NCBI GenBank assembly: GCA_965267435.1
Contig: OZ253960.1
Coordinates: 5,518,001 to 5,582,000, forward strand
Reading direction: 5' to 3'
DNA from: JAWPMT01 sp965267435
GTDB taxonomy: Bacteria; Bacteroidota; Bacteroidia; Cytophagales; Cyclobacteriaceae
Length of the DNA stretch: 64,000 nt
Positions 1-8,241 of this stretch are shown here, in pieces. Positions within the stretch are counted from its first letter, which is position 1; each line of letters opens with the position of its first letter. The notes beneath the pieces are model-generated. The model had not been told where the DNA came from and did no database searches. It saw only the letters and a program-made list of their open reading frames with translations. The translations under genes were made by a program, and so were the position numbers.

Positions 1-2
1 CC

Positions 3-806
3 TCCAACTGTGAAGATGAGCTGCCATATGTGCAATACGATGATGGTGATGACGTGAGGGAGGGGCTCGACAGTATTCTTCCCGACAACCCCAATCAACC
101 CTACGATATCAAAGAGGTCATTCATCAAACGGTAGACCATGAGTCATTTATGGAAGTCCATGCAGACTATGCCGATAATATAGTCGTGGGCTTTGCCAGG
201 GTGGGAGGCCAAAGCATCGGAGTCGTTGGCAATCAACCCATGAGTCTAGCTGGTGTCCTTGACATTGATGCCAGTAAGAAAGCTGCGAGGTTTGTACGGT
301 TTTGTGACGCCTTTAATGTGCCCTTACTCGTATTTGTAGATGTGCCCGGCTTTCTGCCAGGTGTTGACCAGGAATGGAATGGAATCATAACCAGCGGGGC
401 CAAATTGCTTTATGCGTTCAGCGAGGCAACTGTACCGCGTATATCTATTATTACCAGGAAGGCCTATGGTGGTGCCTATGATGTGATGAATTCTAAGCAC
501 ATTGGTGCTGATCTCAACTTCGCCTGGCCTACGGCAGAGATTGCCGTGATGGGTGCGCAAGGCGCTTCCGAGATTATTTTCAAGCGCGAGATCGCCGCTT
601 CTGAAGACCCAAAGACAACGCATCAGGAGAAGATCGATGAGTATACGCGCCGGTTCGCCAATCCGTACATCGCTGCTGAAAGAGGATTTATCGATGAAGT
701 CATTCTCCCCCGAAATACTCGCTTGAAAGTCATGCGGGCCTTCGAGATGCTAAAAAACAAGGTGGACAAGCTTCCGAGGAAGAAACATGGTAACCTGCCA
801 CTCTAA
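3..806 (+). CDS. Acyl-CoA carboxylase carboxyltransferase (beta) subunit, C-terminal part
   Basis: This is the 3' part of a gene that runs off the left edge. The frame is open from base 3, so the in-frame GTG at 30 is internal. The roughly 267 visible residues match the C-terminal carboxyltransferase domain of propionyl-/methylmalonyl-type carboxylases: a PYDIKEVI linker, the FVDVPGFLPG segment and the RKAYGGAYDVM segment with its glycine pairs. The family transfers carboxylate from biotin to a short acyl-CoA, most often propionyl-CoA. The biotin-carrying alpha subunit is not in the window. The stop overlaps the ATG of the next gene by one base (TAATG), so the two are probably cotranslated. 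The exact substrate is inferred from the family only. Confidence 0.9.
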   Translation, partial: SNCEDELPYVQYDDGDDVREGLDSILPDNPNQPYDIKEVIHQTVDHESFMEVHADYADNIVVGFARVGGQSIGVVGNQPMSLAGVLDIDASKKAARFVRFCDAFNVPLLVFVDVPGFLPGVDQEWNGIITSGAKLLYAFSEATVPRISIITRKAYGGAYDVMNSKHIGADLNFAWPTAEIAVMGAQGASEIIFKREIAASEDPKTTHQEKIDEYTRRFANPYIAAERGFIDEVILPRNTRLKVMRAFEMLKNKVDKLPRKKHGNLPL

Positions 807-1540
807 TGCGAAGTGAAGAAAACAAACAGGAGCCGCCTAGCCCTAGGGTAGCGGTTGTAACGGCTGCGAGTCGGGGCATTGGGGCCGCTACCGCGGAACT
901 TCTCGCCGATGCTGGATATAAACTGGTGGTCATGTCGAGGTCCGACGAGATCTACGACGTTGCCGACCGGCTATCTGCCCGACCCATCAAGGGAAGCGTG
1001 GAGGTTGACCGAGACCTCGAGCGGCTGGTGGGGTTGGCGTATGAGAAGTATGGCCGCATAGACGTGGTTGTGAATAACACAGGACACGCGGCAAAGGGGA
1101 ATTTGCTCGAGATCACAGACAAGCAATGGATGCAGGGCCTGGAGTTGTCGCTGCTCAATGTTGTGAGGATGTCGCGCCTGATCGTACCCCATATGAGCCG
1201 ACAGCCAACTGGGGGTGCCGTTGTCAATATTTCTTCTTTCGCCGCTGTAGAGCCAAATGCTGATTTCCCAGTCTCGTCAGTGGCAAGGGCATCTCTGAGT
1301 GCCTATTGCAAGCTCTTTGCCAGAGAGTTCGCCATGCACAAAATACGGATGAACAACGTCCTTCCGGGTTTTATTGACAGCTATCCTGCCTCGCGGGAGG
1401 TACTCCAAAAGATACCTATGAGGCGTCAGGGAACTGTGGCCGAGGTGGCAGAATTGGTCCGATTCCTTGTGTCAGATGCCGCTTCCTATATCACTGGGCA
1501 GGACTATCTCGTTGATGGCGGGCTGGTCAGCGGCCTTTGA
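806..1540 (+). CDS. Short-chain dehydrogenase/reductase-like protein with altered active site
   Basis: A 244-residue classical SDR-length protein. It has the N-terminal Rossmann motif TAASRGIG (residues ~19-26), the structural NNTG motif, the catalytic-strand serine in NISSFAA and the C-terminal YLVDGG motif. The usual YxxxK catalytic pair is not visible. Where it should lie, the sequence reads SSVARASLSAY, so aligning the Arg with the Lys position puts Ser at the Tyr position. The fold and NAD(P) binding look intact, but normal reductase chemistry is doubtful. It is coupled to the carboxylase subunit through a TAATG overlap, which suggests a role linked to acyl-CoA metabolism. Family annotation as 3-oxoacyl-ACP reductase would be unsafe here. 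Confidence 0.8.
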   Translation: MRSEENKQEPPSPRVAVVTAASRGIGAATAELLADAGYKLVVMSRSDEIYDVADRLSARPIKGSVEVDRDLERLVGLAYEKYGRIDVVVNNTGHAAKGNLLEITDKQWMQGLELSLLNVVRMSRLIVPHMSRQPTGGAVVNISSFAAVEPNADFPVSSVARASLSAYCKLFAREFAMHKIRMNNVLPGFIDSYPASREVLQKIPMRRQGTVAEVAELVRFLVSDAASYITGQDYLVDGGLVSGL

Positions 1541-1574
1541 GTGACATTTGGAACAATGCGTCTGACTTCTTAGG

Positions 1575-1606
1575 TTGACGGGCATTACCCTTTTTGCTTA
1601 TATTTC
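1575..1606 (+). promoter_or_regulatory. Possible Bacteroidota promoter for the M42 peptidase
   Basis: TTG at 1575-1577 is followed after 21 bases by TATATTTC at 1599-1606, one base off the Bacteroidota TAnnTTTG -7 element. It lies about 77 bases before the M42 start, in the only gap of the 0-4.8 kb gene run. The match is imperfect. Confidence 0.3.
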
Positions 1607-1682
1607 CTACTGTATCCATCGAGGGCGACAATCAATCGGTACATTTGTCGAACCTGCGAGGATACTTGGAGGCTAGAAGGAT

Positions 1683-2756
1683 ATGTCTATGGATAAAAAG
1701 AGTCAGGATTTCTTATACGAATACTTAAACAACGCCTCACCAACCGGTTTTGAATCCCGCGGCCAGCAAATCTGGCTGGACTACGTTCGCCCATTTATAG
1801 ATCAGCACATCACCGACCCTTATGGTAGTGTGGTTGGCGTTATGAACCCTGACAGCGAATTCAAGGTGGCCATCGAAGCTCATGCTGATGAGATATCCTG
1901 GTTTGTCAATTACATCAATGACAAGGGATACATATATGTCATTCGAAATGGCGGTTCAGATCACCAAATTGCCCCTTCGAAGCGGGTTAATATCCACACA
2001 AGCAATGGAGTGGTCAAAGGCATATTTGGGTGGCCTGCGATCCACGTGAGAAAAGACAAAGAGGAGACGCCCACACTCAAGAATATATTCATTGACGTCG
2101 GTGCTTCCTCAAAAGAGGAGGTAGAGGAGATGGGTATCCACGTGGGGTGTGTCATCACGTTTGAGGACGAATTGATGGAGTTGGGGGACAAGTACCTCGT
2201 AGGCCGGGCCCTGGACAATAGGATCGGTGGCTACATGATAGCAGAGGTGCTGAGGAGAATCAGAGAGAATGGCGATCGGTTACCCTTCGGCCTCTATGTG
2301 GTCAATGCAGTACAGGAAGAGATCGGACTGCGGGGTGCCGAGATGATCTCTCGAAGGATCGCTCCCGATGTGGCAATTGTCACAGACGTCACCCACGACA
2401 CAAACGCCCCTATGTACGACAAAGTAGTCAGTGGAGATGTGTCTTGCGGACAAGGTCCGACGCTGTCATATGCGCCTGCTGTTCAAAATAACCTGCGTGA
2501 TTTCATTATCTCGGTGGCAAATGACAAAGGCATTCCCTTTCAACGCCTGGCTTCTTCGCGGTTCACCGGTACCGATACGGATGCCTTTGCCTATAGTGGC
2601 GAGGGAGTAGCATCCGCACTCATTTCATTACCGCTTAAGTATATGCACACAACGGTAGAGATGGTTAGCAAGGCCGATGTAGGTCACGTGATTGATTTGA
2701 TATATGAGAGTCTTCTCAAGATAGAAAATGGTCAGGACTTCAGATACATTAGGTGA
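1683..2756 (+). CDS. M42 family metallopeptidase (glutamyl/deblocking aminopeptidase type)
   Basis: A 357-residue cytosolic di-metal aminopeptidase. Metal ligands seen in order are His in IEAHADEI (~67), Asp in RALDNR (~180), the Glu pair in QEEIGLRG (~214), Asp in TDVTHD (~237) and a late His in YMHTTVEM (~322). The family forms large tetrahedral shells and removes N-terminal residues from peptides. Length and the insertion domain between the two metal-binding halves (~70-165) are normal for M42. The start at 1683 follows an AGAAGGAT stretch. The gene ends inside the first codons of the BtuF-like gene. Side-chain preference cannot be read from sequence. Confidence 0.92.
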   Translation: MSMDKKSQDFLYEYLNNASPTGFESRGQQIWLDYVRPFIDQHITDPYGSVVGVMNPDSEFKVAIEAHADEISWFVNYINDKGYIYVIRNGGSDHQIAPSKRVNIHTSNGVVKGIFGWPAIHVRKDKEETPTLKNIFIDVGASSKEEVEEMGIHVGCVITFEDELMELGDKYLVGRALDNRIGGYMIAEVLRRIRENGDRLPFGLYVVNAVQEEIGLRGAEMISRRIAPDVAIVTDVTHDTNAPMYDKVVSGDVSCGQGPTLSYAPAVQNNLRDFIISVANDKGIPFQRLASSRFTGTDTDAFAYSGEGVASALISLPLKYMHTTVEMVSKADVGHVIDLIYESLLKIENGQDFRYIR

Positions 2757-3534
2757 GATAAGGCTTCGTGATCAGATGGGTCGTCGAGTACGGGTCCCAG
2801 AGAGCCCTCAGCGAATAGTAAGTTTGGTACCCTCTATTACTGAATACCTACTGGATCTAGGTTTGGCGGATCGACTCGTAGGTCGGACCAGGTTTTGCAT
2901 CCACCCTGAAGATACAGTATCGGGTATCGCTAAAGTGGGGGGGACAAAGGATTTTGACCTTGCGAAGATCACCGAGCTACAGCCTGACCTGATCATAGGG
3001 AATCGCGAGGAAAACACCGAAGCGAGCATCAAAGAGCTTTCCAAACACTATCCTGTATGGATGAGTGATGTCGAGAGTCTTGAGCAGAATTTTGAGATGA
3101 TGCAGACGCTGGGGCAGATCACAGGCAAAGATCCGGAGGCACAAAGTTGGATTGAGCGTGTACGTCAGAATTTTGCGAAACACCACTGTCGATACTCTGG
3201 CAGGGTCTTGTACATGATCTGGCGTAGGCCTTACATGGTCGCTGGCAAGGGGACATTCATCAATTCTGTGCTGGAGTATCTGGGATTCGAGAATATCGTG
3301 CTACAGCGGCGCTATCCTCAGATTGATGACTACATTCTTGAAACGCTCGCTGCAGATACTGTATTTCTAAGCTCAGAGCCGTTCCCGTTCAAGGAATCGC
3401 ACCTCCAGGAGTTCAAGAAGCTATTCCCCAATGCCTTGACTAAGCTGGTAGATGGTGAGGCATTCTCCTGGTATGGTAGTCGCCTCGCCAAAGTGACCTT
3501 CGACTCGTTTAGGGATTTGAAGCTTCGCGTGTAA
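2728..3534 (+). CDS. BtuF-like helical-backbone metal/cofactor binding protein
   Basis: A 268-residue protein of the periplasmic binding protein class III fold (BtuF/FhuD type): IVSLVPSITEYLLDLG near residue 30, GRTRFCIHP and KVGGTKDFD. No signal peptide or lipobox precedes the domain, unlike a true ABC transporter partner. Similar signal-less proteins are common in Bacteroidota and their role is unclear. The start is uncertain: ATG 2728 overlaps the M42 gene by 29 bases, and homology really begins near EIRLRDQMG. No permease or ATPase gene is adjacent. It may bind a corrinoid or metal chelate in the cytosol, which is inference. Confidence 0.8.
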   Translation: MVRTSDTLGEIRLRDQMGRRVRVPESPQRIVSLVPSITEYLLDLGLADRLVGRTRFCIHPEDTVSGIAKVGGTKDFDLAKITELQPDLIIGNREENTEASIKELSKHYPVWMSDVESLEQNFEMMQTLGQITGKDPEAQSWIERVRQNFAKHHCRYSGRVLYMIWRRPYMVAGKGTFINSVLEYLGFENIVLQRRYPQIDDYILETLAADTVFLSSEPFPFKESHLQEFKKLFPNALTKLVDGEAFSWYGSRLAKVTFDSFRDLKLRV

Positions 3535-3549
3535 GCAACTGATACGACA

Positions 3550-4800
3550 TTGAAGGTTTATAAGTTTGGTGGGGCCTCCGTTCGAGATGCGGAGGCAATT
3601 CGTAACCTCACAACGATATTGCAAGAGGAAGTTGACTTGCCTCATGTCATCGTCATTTCGGCTATGGGGAAGATGACCAATGCCCTCGAACTTCTTATCA
3701 GCAACTCCTATCAGCAGAAGGGTCTGCACGAGGCGTCATTCCAACCGATTGCGGACTTTCACGAACAGGTGGCCACAGACTTGTTGGGGGAGGTTCCGCC
3801 GAACGTCGGTAGTTTGATTAGCGATCTGCGAGAGGCAGTCAAGGATATTGGTGCCATACGAGAGGCTTACTATTCCAAGATCGTGGCATTCGGCGAACTC
3901 CTATCCACGACAATCATTCATGCATGGCTGGAACGGCTATTCCCTGTCATTTGGCTGGATGCCCGTAGGCTAATAATTACGGACGACGATTTCAAAGCAG
4001 CGAATATTCAGTGGTCGGAAACGGAGGCGCGCCTTCAAAGTGCGACCTCCGGTGCCACTCCAATGTACATTACACAGGGATTTATCGGAGGGACCTTGGA
4101 TGGGAAGACCACGACCCTTGGTAGAGAGGGTTCTGATTTTTCGGCCGCCGCTATCGCATTTTGCCTGGGGGCTACGGGCGTCACCGTGTGGAAGGACGTG
4201 CCTGGCATCATGAATGCGGATCCTAAGATCTTTGACGATGCCCAGATGATTGAGACCTTGTCGTATGACGAGGTTACAGAAATGGCCTATTTCGGTGCCA
4301 AGGTCATCCACCCCAAAACACTGGAGCCCCTGGCAAGGGCTGGCATCCCGATGCAAGTAAGGTCTTTCATGGTCCCCACCTCGAAAGGCAGTCTGATCAC
4401 CAATCAGAGAATGAACCCTGATATTCCTTGTTTTGTGTTTAGGCAGCATCAGGTGCTGGTTACTTTGAGATCACAAGAGAGTACGATTCTTTCGGAGAAT
4501 CTGATGACTGATCTGCTTCAAATACTCCGAGAACTGCGGATTGAAACCAATCTCTTTCAACACTCTGCGCTGTCATTTTCCTTCTGCTTCGATGCGATGC
4601 CCGGAAGATTAGAAAGGTTGATGGAAAGATGTATTGATCATTACGATCTCTTTTACAATGAGGGGCTGCACTTAGCCACAGTGAAAAACCCGACTGATGG
4701 CGCTCTAGACAAACTACCACAGTTTGAGACAAAGTACCTCGAACAATCCTCACGTAATACGTACCAGGTGCTTTTCAAGCCACTCACAGATGCCTCCTGA
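3550..4800 (+). CDS. lysC: Aspartate kinase
   Basis: A monofunctional aspartokinase (416 residues) that phosphorylates aspartate, the first step to lysine, threonine, methionine and diaminopimelate. The N-terminal KFGGASV motif (residues 5-11) is the kinase signature. The TTLGREGSDFSAA motif (~186-198) and the VIHPKTLEPL segment (~254-263) complete the amino-acid kinase domain, and the last ~130 residues are the ACT regulatory region. The start is a TTG at 3550, fixed by the MKVYKFGG N-terminus. It follows the BtuF-like gene by 15 bases. Its 3' end overlaps the convergent fructosamine kinase gene by 17 bases. Confidence 0.92.
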   Translation: MKVYKFGGASVRDAEAIRNLTTILQEEVDLPHVIVISAMGKMTNALELLISNSYQQKGLHEASFQPIADFHEQVATDLLGEVPPNVGSLISDLREAVKDIGAIREAYYSKIVAFGELLSTTIIHAWLERLFPVIWLDARRLIITDDDFKAANIQWSETEARLQSATSGATPMYITQGFIGGTLDGKTTTLGREGSDFSAAAIAFCLGATGVTVWKDVPGIMNADPKIFDDAQMIETLSYDEVTEMAYFGAKVIHPKTLEPLARAGIPMQVRSFMVPTSKGSLITNQRMNPDIPCFVFRQHQVLVTLRSQESTILSENLMTDLLQILRELRIETNLFQHSALSFSFCFDAMPGRLERLMERCIDHYDLFYNEGLHLATVKNPTDGALDKLPQFETKYLEQSSRNTYQVLFKPLTDAS

Positions 4801-5665
4801 GCGTCTGCTCAATACCAGATAGGTAGGAACTCCCAAAGAGATTCACGTGTACGAGCAGCGGGTAGAGGTTATAAAGATCTATACGATCCTCAAACCCCGG
4901 CTGGAGTGGCCACGAAGCGTTGTAACTTTCGTAAAAGCCTGGCTGGAATCCCCCGAAGAGTCTGGTGTAGGCTAATTCGACTTCTCGATGCCCGTAGTAA
5001 ACCGCCGGATCGATAAGAACAGGCTCACCACTTTCACCCACCAGAAAGTTGCCCGACCAGAGGTCTCCATGCAAAAGCGAGGGCTCGCCGGCGACAAGTA
5101 GTGAAGGTAGCTGGTCATAGAGTTCACGGAATCGCCGCATGAAACCCTCGTCGATATGCGCATTGTAGTACGCCAGTGTAAGTTGCGTCTCCAGTCTGTT
5201 TTGTATGAAGAATTGGATCCAGTTGTCCATCCAATCATTCTTCTGTTGCAGTCTGCCGATTTCATTATCGTATCCCAGGCCATAGAGGCCACTATCAGGG
5301 GATAGTTGGTGTAATTCCGCCAGCTGCCGACCAAAGTCCCTCCAAAAGTTGCTTCCGCCATACCCGGGCTTGATATATTCCATGAGAAGATAGGACTGAT
5401 CACCATATACGCCGGCATGGATGACTTCGGGTATTCTAAAGGTCTGACTGCCTGCCAGCAATTGAAGCCCCACTACTTCATGGTCGAAAAAGTTGTGGGT
5501 ATTTTCATTACACTTGAGAAAGTAGGTGTCCTTCCTTGTAATGATTTTCAATGCTCGGTTGATACACCCGCCGCCTTGGACTTCCACTTGCCGTAGTTCC
5601 ACCTGGGTACCGAGGCTTGAAAGCAAAATACCCTCTACGAGTCCAAATAGATCAGAGTGCTGCAC
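4784..5665 (-). CDS. Fructosamine/ribulosamine 3-kinase family protein
   Basis: A 293-residue kinase of the FN3K family. Motifs include GGGCINRALKI near residue 32, the catalytic-loop HGDLWSGN (~199-206) and DPAVYYGHREVELA (~218-231), which replaces the DFG region of kinases. Bacterial members phosphorylate ribulosamines or erythrulosamines on proteins, making the adduct unstable and so repairing glycation. The start is GTG at 5665. It lies 15 bases downstream of the low-molecular-weight phosphatase gene on the same strand, and that pairing supports a deglycation role (see findings). The 3' end overlaps lysC by 17 bases. Confidence 0.9.
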   Translation of the reverse strand: MQHSDLFGLVEGILLSSLGTQVELRQVEVQGGGCINRALKIITRKDTYFLKCNENTHNFFDHEVVGLQLLAGSQTFRIPEVIHAGVYGDQSYLLMEYIKPGYGGSNFWRDFGRQLAELHQLSPDSGLYGLGYDNEIGRLQQKNDWMDNWIQFFIQNRLETQLTLAYYNAHIDEGFMRRFRELYDQLPSLLVAGEPSLLHGDLWSGNFLVGESGEPVLIDPAVYYGHREVELAYTRLFGGFQPGFYESYNASWPLQPGFEDRIDLYNLYPLLVHVNLFGSSYLSGIEQTLRRHL

Positions 5666-5680
5666 GTTCAGGCTGATATG

Positions 5681-6142
5681 CTATCTGGGAAAGGAGCGAA
5701 TATGATCGATAAATTGATCAATCGAGCGGTCCAGTATATCGAAGACCTCCTCGAACTCTTCAGCACCTCCCCAATAGGGATCAGGAACAGGCTGTCCGGG
5801 AGCGAGCGAGTCGAATTCTCGCATGAGAACCAGCTTTTCTCCGATTTCCGGGTAGTAGCTAAGTGTGTCCTGACGATTGTTTTCGTCCATCGCCACCCAA
5901 TAATTGAACTGGTTTGGATCGTACGTACCGATGTTTTGAGCGCGGCTGATGCTCTCTATTCCTTTAGATTCCAGTACTGCCAACGTCCGGTCGTCAGGTC
6001 GATCACCAATGTGATAATTGCCTGTTCCAGCCGACAATGCCCCCCACGAATGGAGGTCTAACTGCTTGATTTTGTGGTTGAAAATGGCCTCTGCCATGGG
6101 TGATCGACAGATATTGCCTAGGCAGACGAATAAAATTTTCAT
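5681..6142 (-). CDS. Low-molecular-weight protein-tyrosine phosphatase family
   Basis: A 153-residue phosphatase with the P-loop CLGNICRS (residues 7-14; nucleophile Cys7, Arg13) at the very N-terminus and the general-acid Asp in VPDPYWGG (~120). Length is normal for the family. It is the first gene of a two-gene unit with the fructosamine kinase. Members act on phosphotyrosine; the human A isoform is also reported to dephosphorylate protein ribulosamine 5-phosphate, which would feed the partner kinase. Its true substrate here is an inference from context. Confidence 0.92.
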   Translation of the reverse strand: MKILFVCLGNICRSPMAEAIFNHKIKQLDLHSWGALSAGTGNYHIGDRPDDRTLAVLESKGIESISRAQNIGTYDPNQFNYWVAMDENNRQDTLSYYPEIGEKLVLMREFDSLAPGQPVPDPYWGGAEEFEEVFDILDRSIDQFIDHIRSFPR

Positions 6143-6236
6143 TTTTTTTCAAAAGAGTGGGTTACCTATTCGGGTTTCTGCGTATTAACTTATGCATAAC
6201 ACAAATTTTATTCATACACCTGTTTGACATCTTAAG

Positions 6237-6270
6237 AAAGTCCTAGTCTTTGATTAGGACTTTTCTTTTT
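6237..6270. terminator. Intrinsic terminator hairpin
   Basis: A perfect 9-bp stem, AAAGTCCTA (6237-6245) with TAGGACTTT (6255-6263) and a 9-base loop. It is flanked by T-rich sequence on the plus strand and a shorter T stretch on the minus strand. It sits between the envelope operon ending at 6310 and the phosphatase gene, so it probably ends the minus-strand envelope transcript. Confidence 0.7.
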
Positions 6271-6309
6271 GTATGAATGCTGTGTTCGCTCGGGGTGGAG
6301 ATCGCTGCT

Positions 6310-7341
6310 CTAGCGATAACTGAAGCCGAAGCCGATAGTCGCCGTGCTATACTCCTGCAACGCATACTCGGCATGGAATGTGATAATCCAAAGTTTTACT
6401 CTGGCTCCGACATTCATTCGCGGCCCCATTGAATTGAAACTGAAATCTATCGGATTGATGATCACGTCATCCTCGGTATCAAAAGTCCCTGTCACTTGGA
6501 AAGAGGAGATGGACGTACTGAAGCCAATGCCTCCGTAAAGCGTGAGCACAGAAATCTCCTTTGAGATCATGGCTTGAACGGTCATACCGGAAATTATCAG
6601 TTCGGCATTCTGGTCGGGATTATCCGCGTCGAGATCAATGCTCGATCTAAATCGGGTGTATCCCAGGAAGGCCGACAAGTCAAATGGCATCAGGCGAATG
6701 CCGGGGATCCACTGCTTTACATCGTGCATCACCCCTACACCCCAAAGCTCCGTGATGAATTCCTCGCCAGCGGAGTCGCCTATTTTGATTCTGGGGATGT
6801 AGCGGACCTTCAGCTCGGTATTCTTGACGATGCCAATACCCACCTGCACCGTAGGTGCGTAAAGCGCGTTAGGAAGGGGAGTCTCGTCCAATCCGAGACC
6901 TGTTAGCCCTGTGAACCTCAGGGTCTCTTCACCATCTTCGATGACGGCAATTTCGGGGATATCATCTGCATCGAGGTTTGGCCCCATAAAAGTAGGGAAC
7001 TGATCGCGTGATGTATCCGCCAATCTTAGATTCGTGTAATCTGCATTGCTAAAAGTAAAAAACTCGGCACTGGAAGGCACAAAGGCCAAACTTGGCTGAA
7101 TGGTCAGGTCAAAACCCAGCGTGCCGTGCGGCTTGGCCGTATTGTACCAACCGCTATTGAATGCGTATCCTGTACCCACAAATACGGGACGCATGTAGTC
7201 CTCGAGGTATTGATTGGCATCGGCCACGCCTGCTTCCAGCAACGAGCCCAGGTCCAGCTGAGCGTGGGCACTTAAAAAACCAGTCAATAAAGAGATTGAG
7301 AGTATCGATCTTTTGAAAATAGTCATGCTCTTGTATTTCAT
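6310..7341 (-). CDS. Outer-membrane beta-barrel-like protein (DUF6588-type)
   Basis: A 343-residue exported protein. It has a signal peptide (hydrophobic stretch ~12-24, cleavage after SAHA) and then a sequence rich in alternating hydrophobic/polar strands and glycine. It ends in an aromatic-rich ATIGFGFSYR tail typical of outer-membrane barrels. It resembles Bacteroidota proteins annotated DUF6588, an assignment from memory. It is 15 bases downstream of a lipoprotein gene and probably cotranscribed with it. No ligand or enzymatic motif is visible. Confidence 0.65.
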   Translation of the reverse strand: MKYKSMTIFKRSILSISLLTGFLSAHAQLDLGSLLEAGVADANQYLEDYMRPVFVGTGYAFNSGWYNTAKPHGTLGFDLTIQPSLAFVPSSAEFFTFSNADYTNLRLADTSRDQFPTFMGPNLDADDIPEIAVIEDGEETLRFTGLTGLGLDETPLPNALYAPTVQVGIGIVKNTELKVRYIPRIKIGDSAGEEFITELWGVGVMHDVKQWIPGIRLMPFDLSAFLGYTRFRSSIDLDADNPDQNAELIISGMTVQAMISKEISVLTLYGGIGFSTSISSFQVTGTFDTEDDVIINPIDFSFNSMGPRMNVGARVKLWIITFHAEYALQEYSTATIGFGFSYR

Positions 7342-7356
7342 TTTTAGGCCTGGGGC

Positions 7357-7974
7357 TTATAGATCTCTTGCCCTGATAGTGATGTCGAATATCAGCGAAT
7401 AGTCAAATGTGATGCTATCGGCATCCGCCGGAAGCTCCGCGAGATCGAAAACTATGTCTGCAGTCACAGGTTCGCCAGAAGTCAGCGCTCTGACCATAGC
7501 GTCGCCTGCCTCCTGCGTAAGGGAGATCGGTGTGCGATCGATGTTCTGGAGCCGACGCCTCACGTTTAACAAGTCAAGATTCGTATCGAAAGTGTTTAGC
7601 GTGATCAGCATACCATCCATATCCACTTCTTCATTGCTGTCAAGCCCTTCAAACTGGTAGGCCAGGCTGTTGATGATGATGCTTTCCTGGTCCCGTAGCC
7701 CGTCAAGAGCGCCTTCGAAGGCCTCGATGTCGTTCAGGTCGTACACCACCGTCTTGGACGGCGGATTGAGATTAAGTAGTCGATCCACAGCACCAGCATC
7801 CGAAGGGTCAGGTATAGGGATATTTACTGGCACGGTAATGGGCACGGCTTTGGTAATGTTGAAACCCACTCCTGCGTCGCCGCAAGCTGTGATGCCCAGA
7901 AGCACCGCCACTACAGTGAAGTTGATTAAAGCTGATGATTGAATTTTTGATTTAGAATTCACGCGATTTAACAA
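7357..7974 (-). CDS. Predicted lipoprotein of unknown function
   Basis: A 205-residue protein whose N-terminus has a hydrophobic stretch ending in a lipobox (LGITAC, Cys ~31), so it should be lipid-anchored. The mature part starts with a Pro/Ile/Val-rich segment and otherwise looks like beta-sandwich sequence with many Asp/Asn. I do not recognise the family. It is the first gene of a minus-strand pair with the barrel-like protein, so a shared envelope role is likely. The 267 bases upstream separate it from the divergent Kdo transferase gene and must hold promoters for both. Confidence 0.6.
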   Translation of the reverse strand: MLNRVNSKSKIQSSALINFTVVAVLLGITACGDAGVGFNITKAVPITVPVNIPIPDPSDAGAVDRLLNLNPPSKTVVYDLNDIEAFEGALDGLRDQESIIINSLAYQFEGLDSNEEVDMDGMLITLNTFDTNLDLLNVRRRLQNIDRTPISLTQEAGDAMVRALTSGEPVTADIVFDLAELPADADSITFDYSLIFDITIRARDL

Positions 7975-8241
7975 TTTAGTCTTTGCCTGTACGATTCAAA
8001 TGTCGATGTATTTTTCATAAGAATCCAGACGTGAACATCAATTCATAGAGATATCACGTTGAACAGGGTATCCTTTGCGGTGGACTCAATGTCCACAGGC
8101 TTTAGCAAACGCCGATTTTTGATGAATATATGGTCAATAGTCACTAATTAATCAGTTAAAGAATGCCCTACTGATATCATCAAGGCTGAAATACCCACAT
8201 AATTTGAAAAACGTCTTATTTTCGAACTTCTTTCCGAATTC

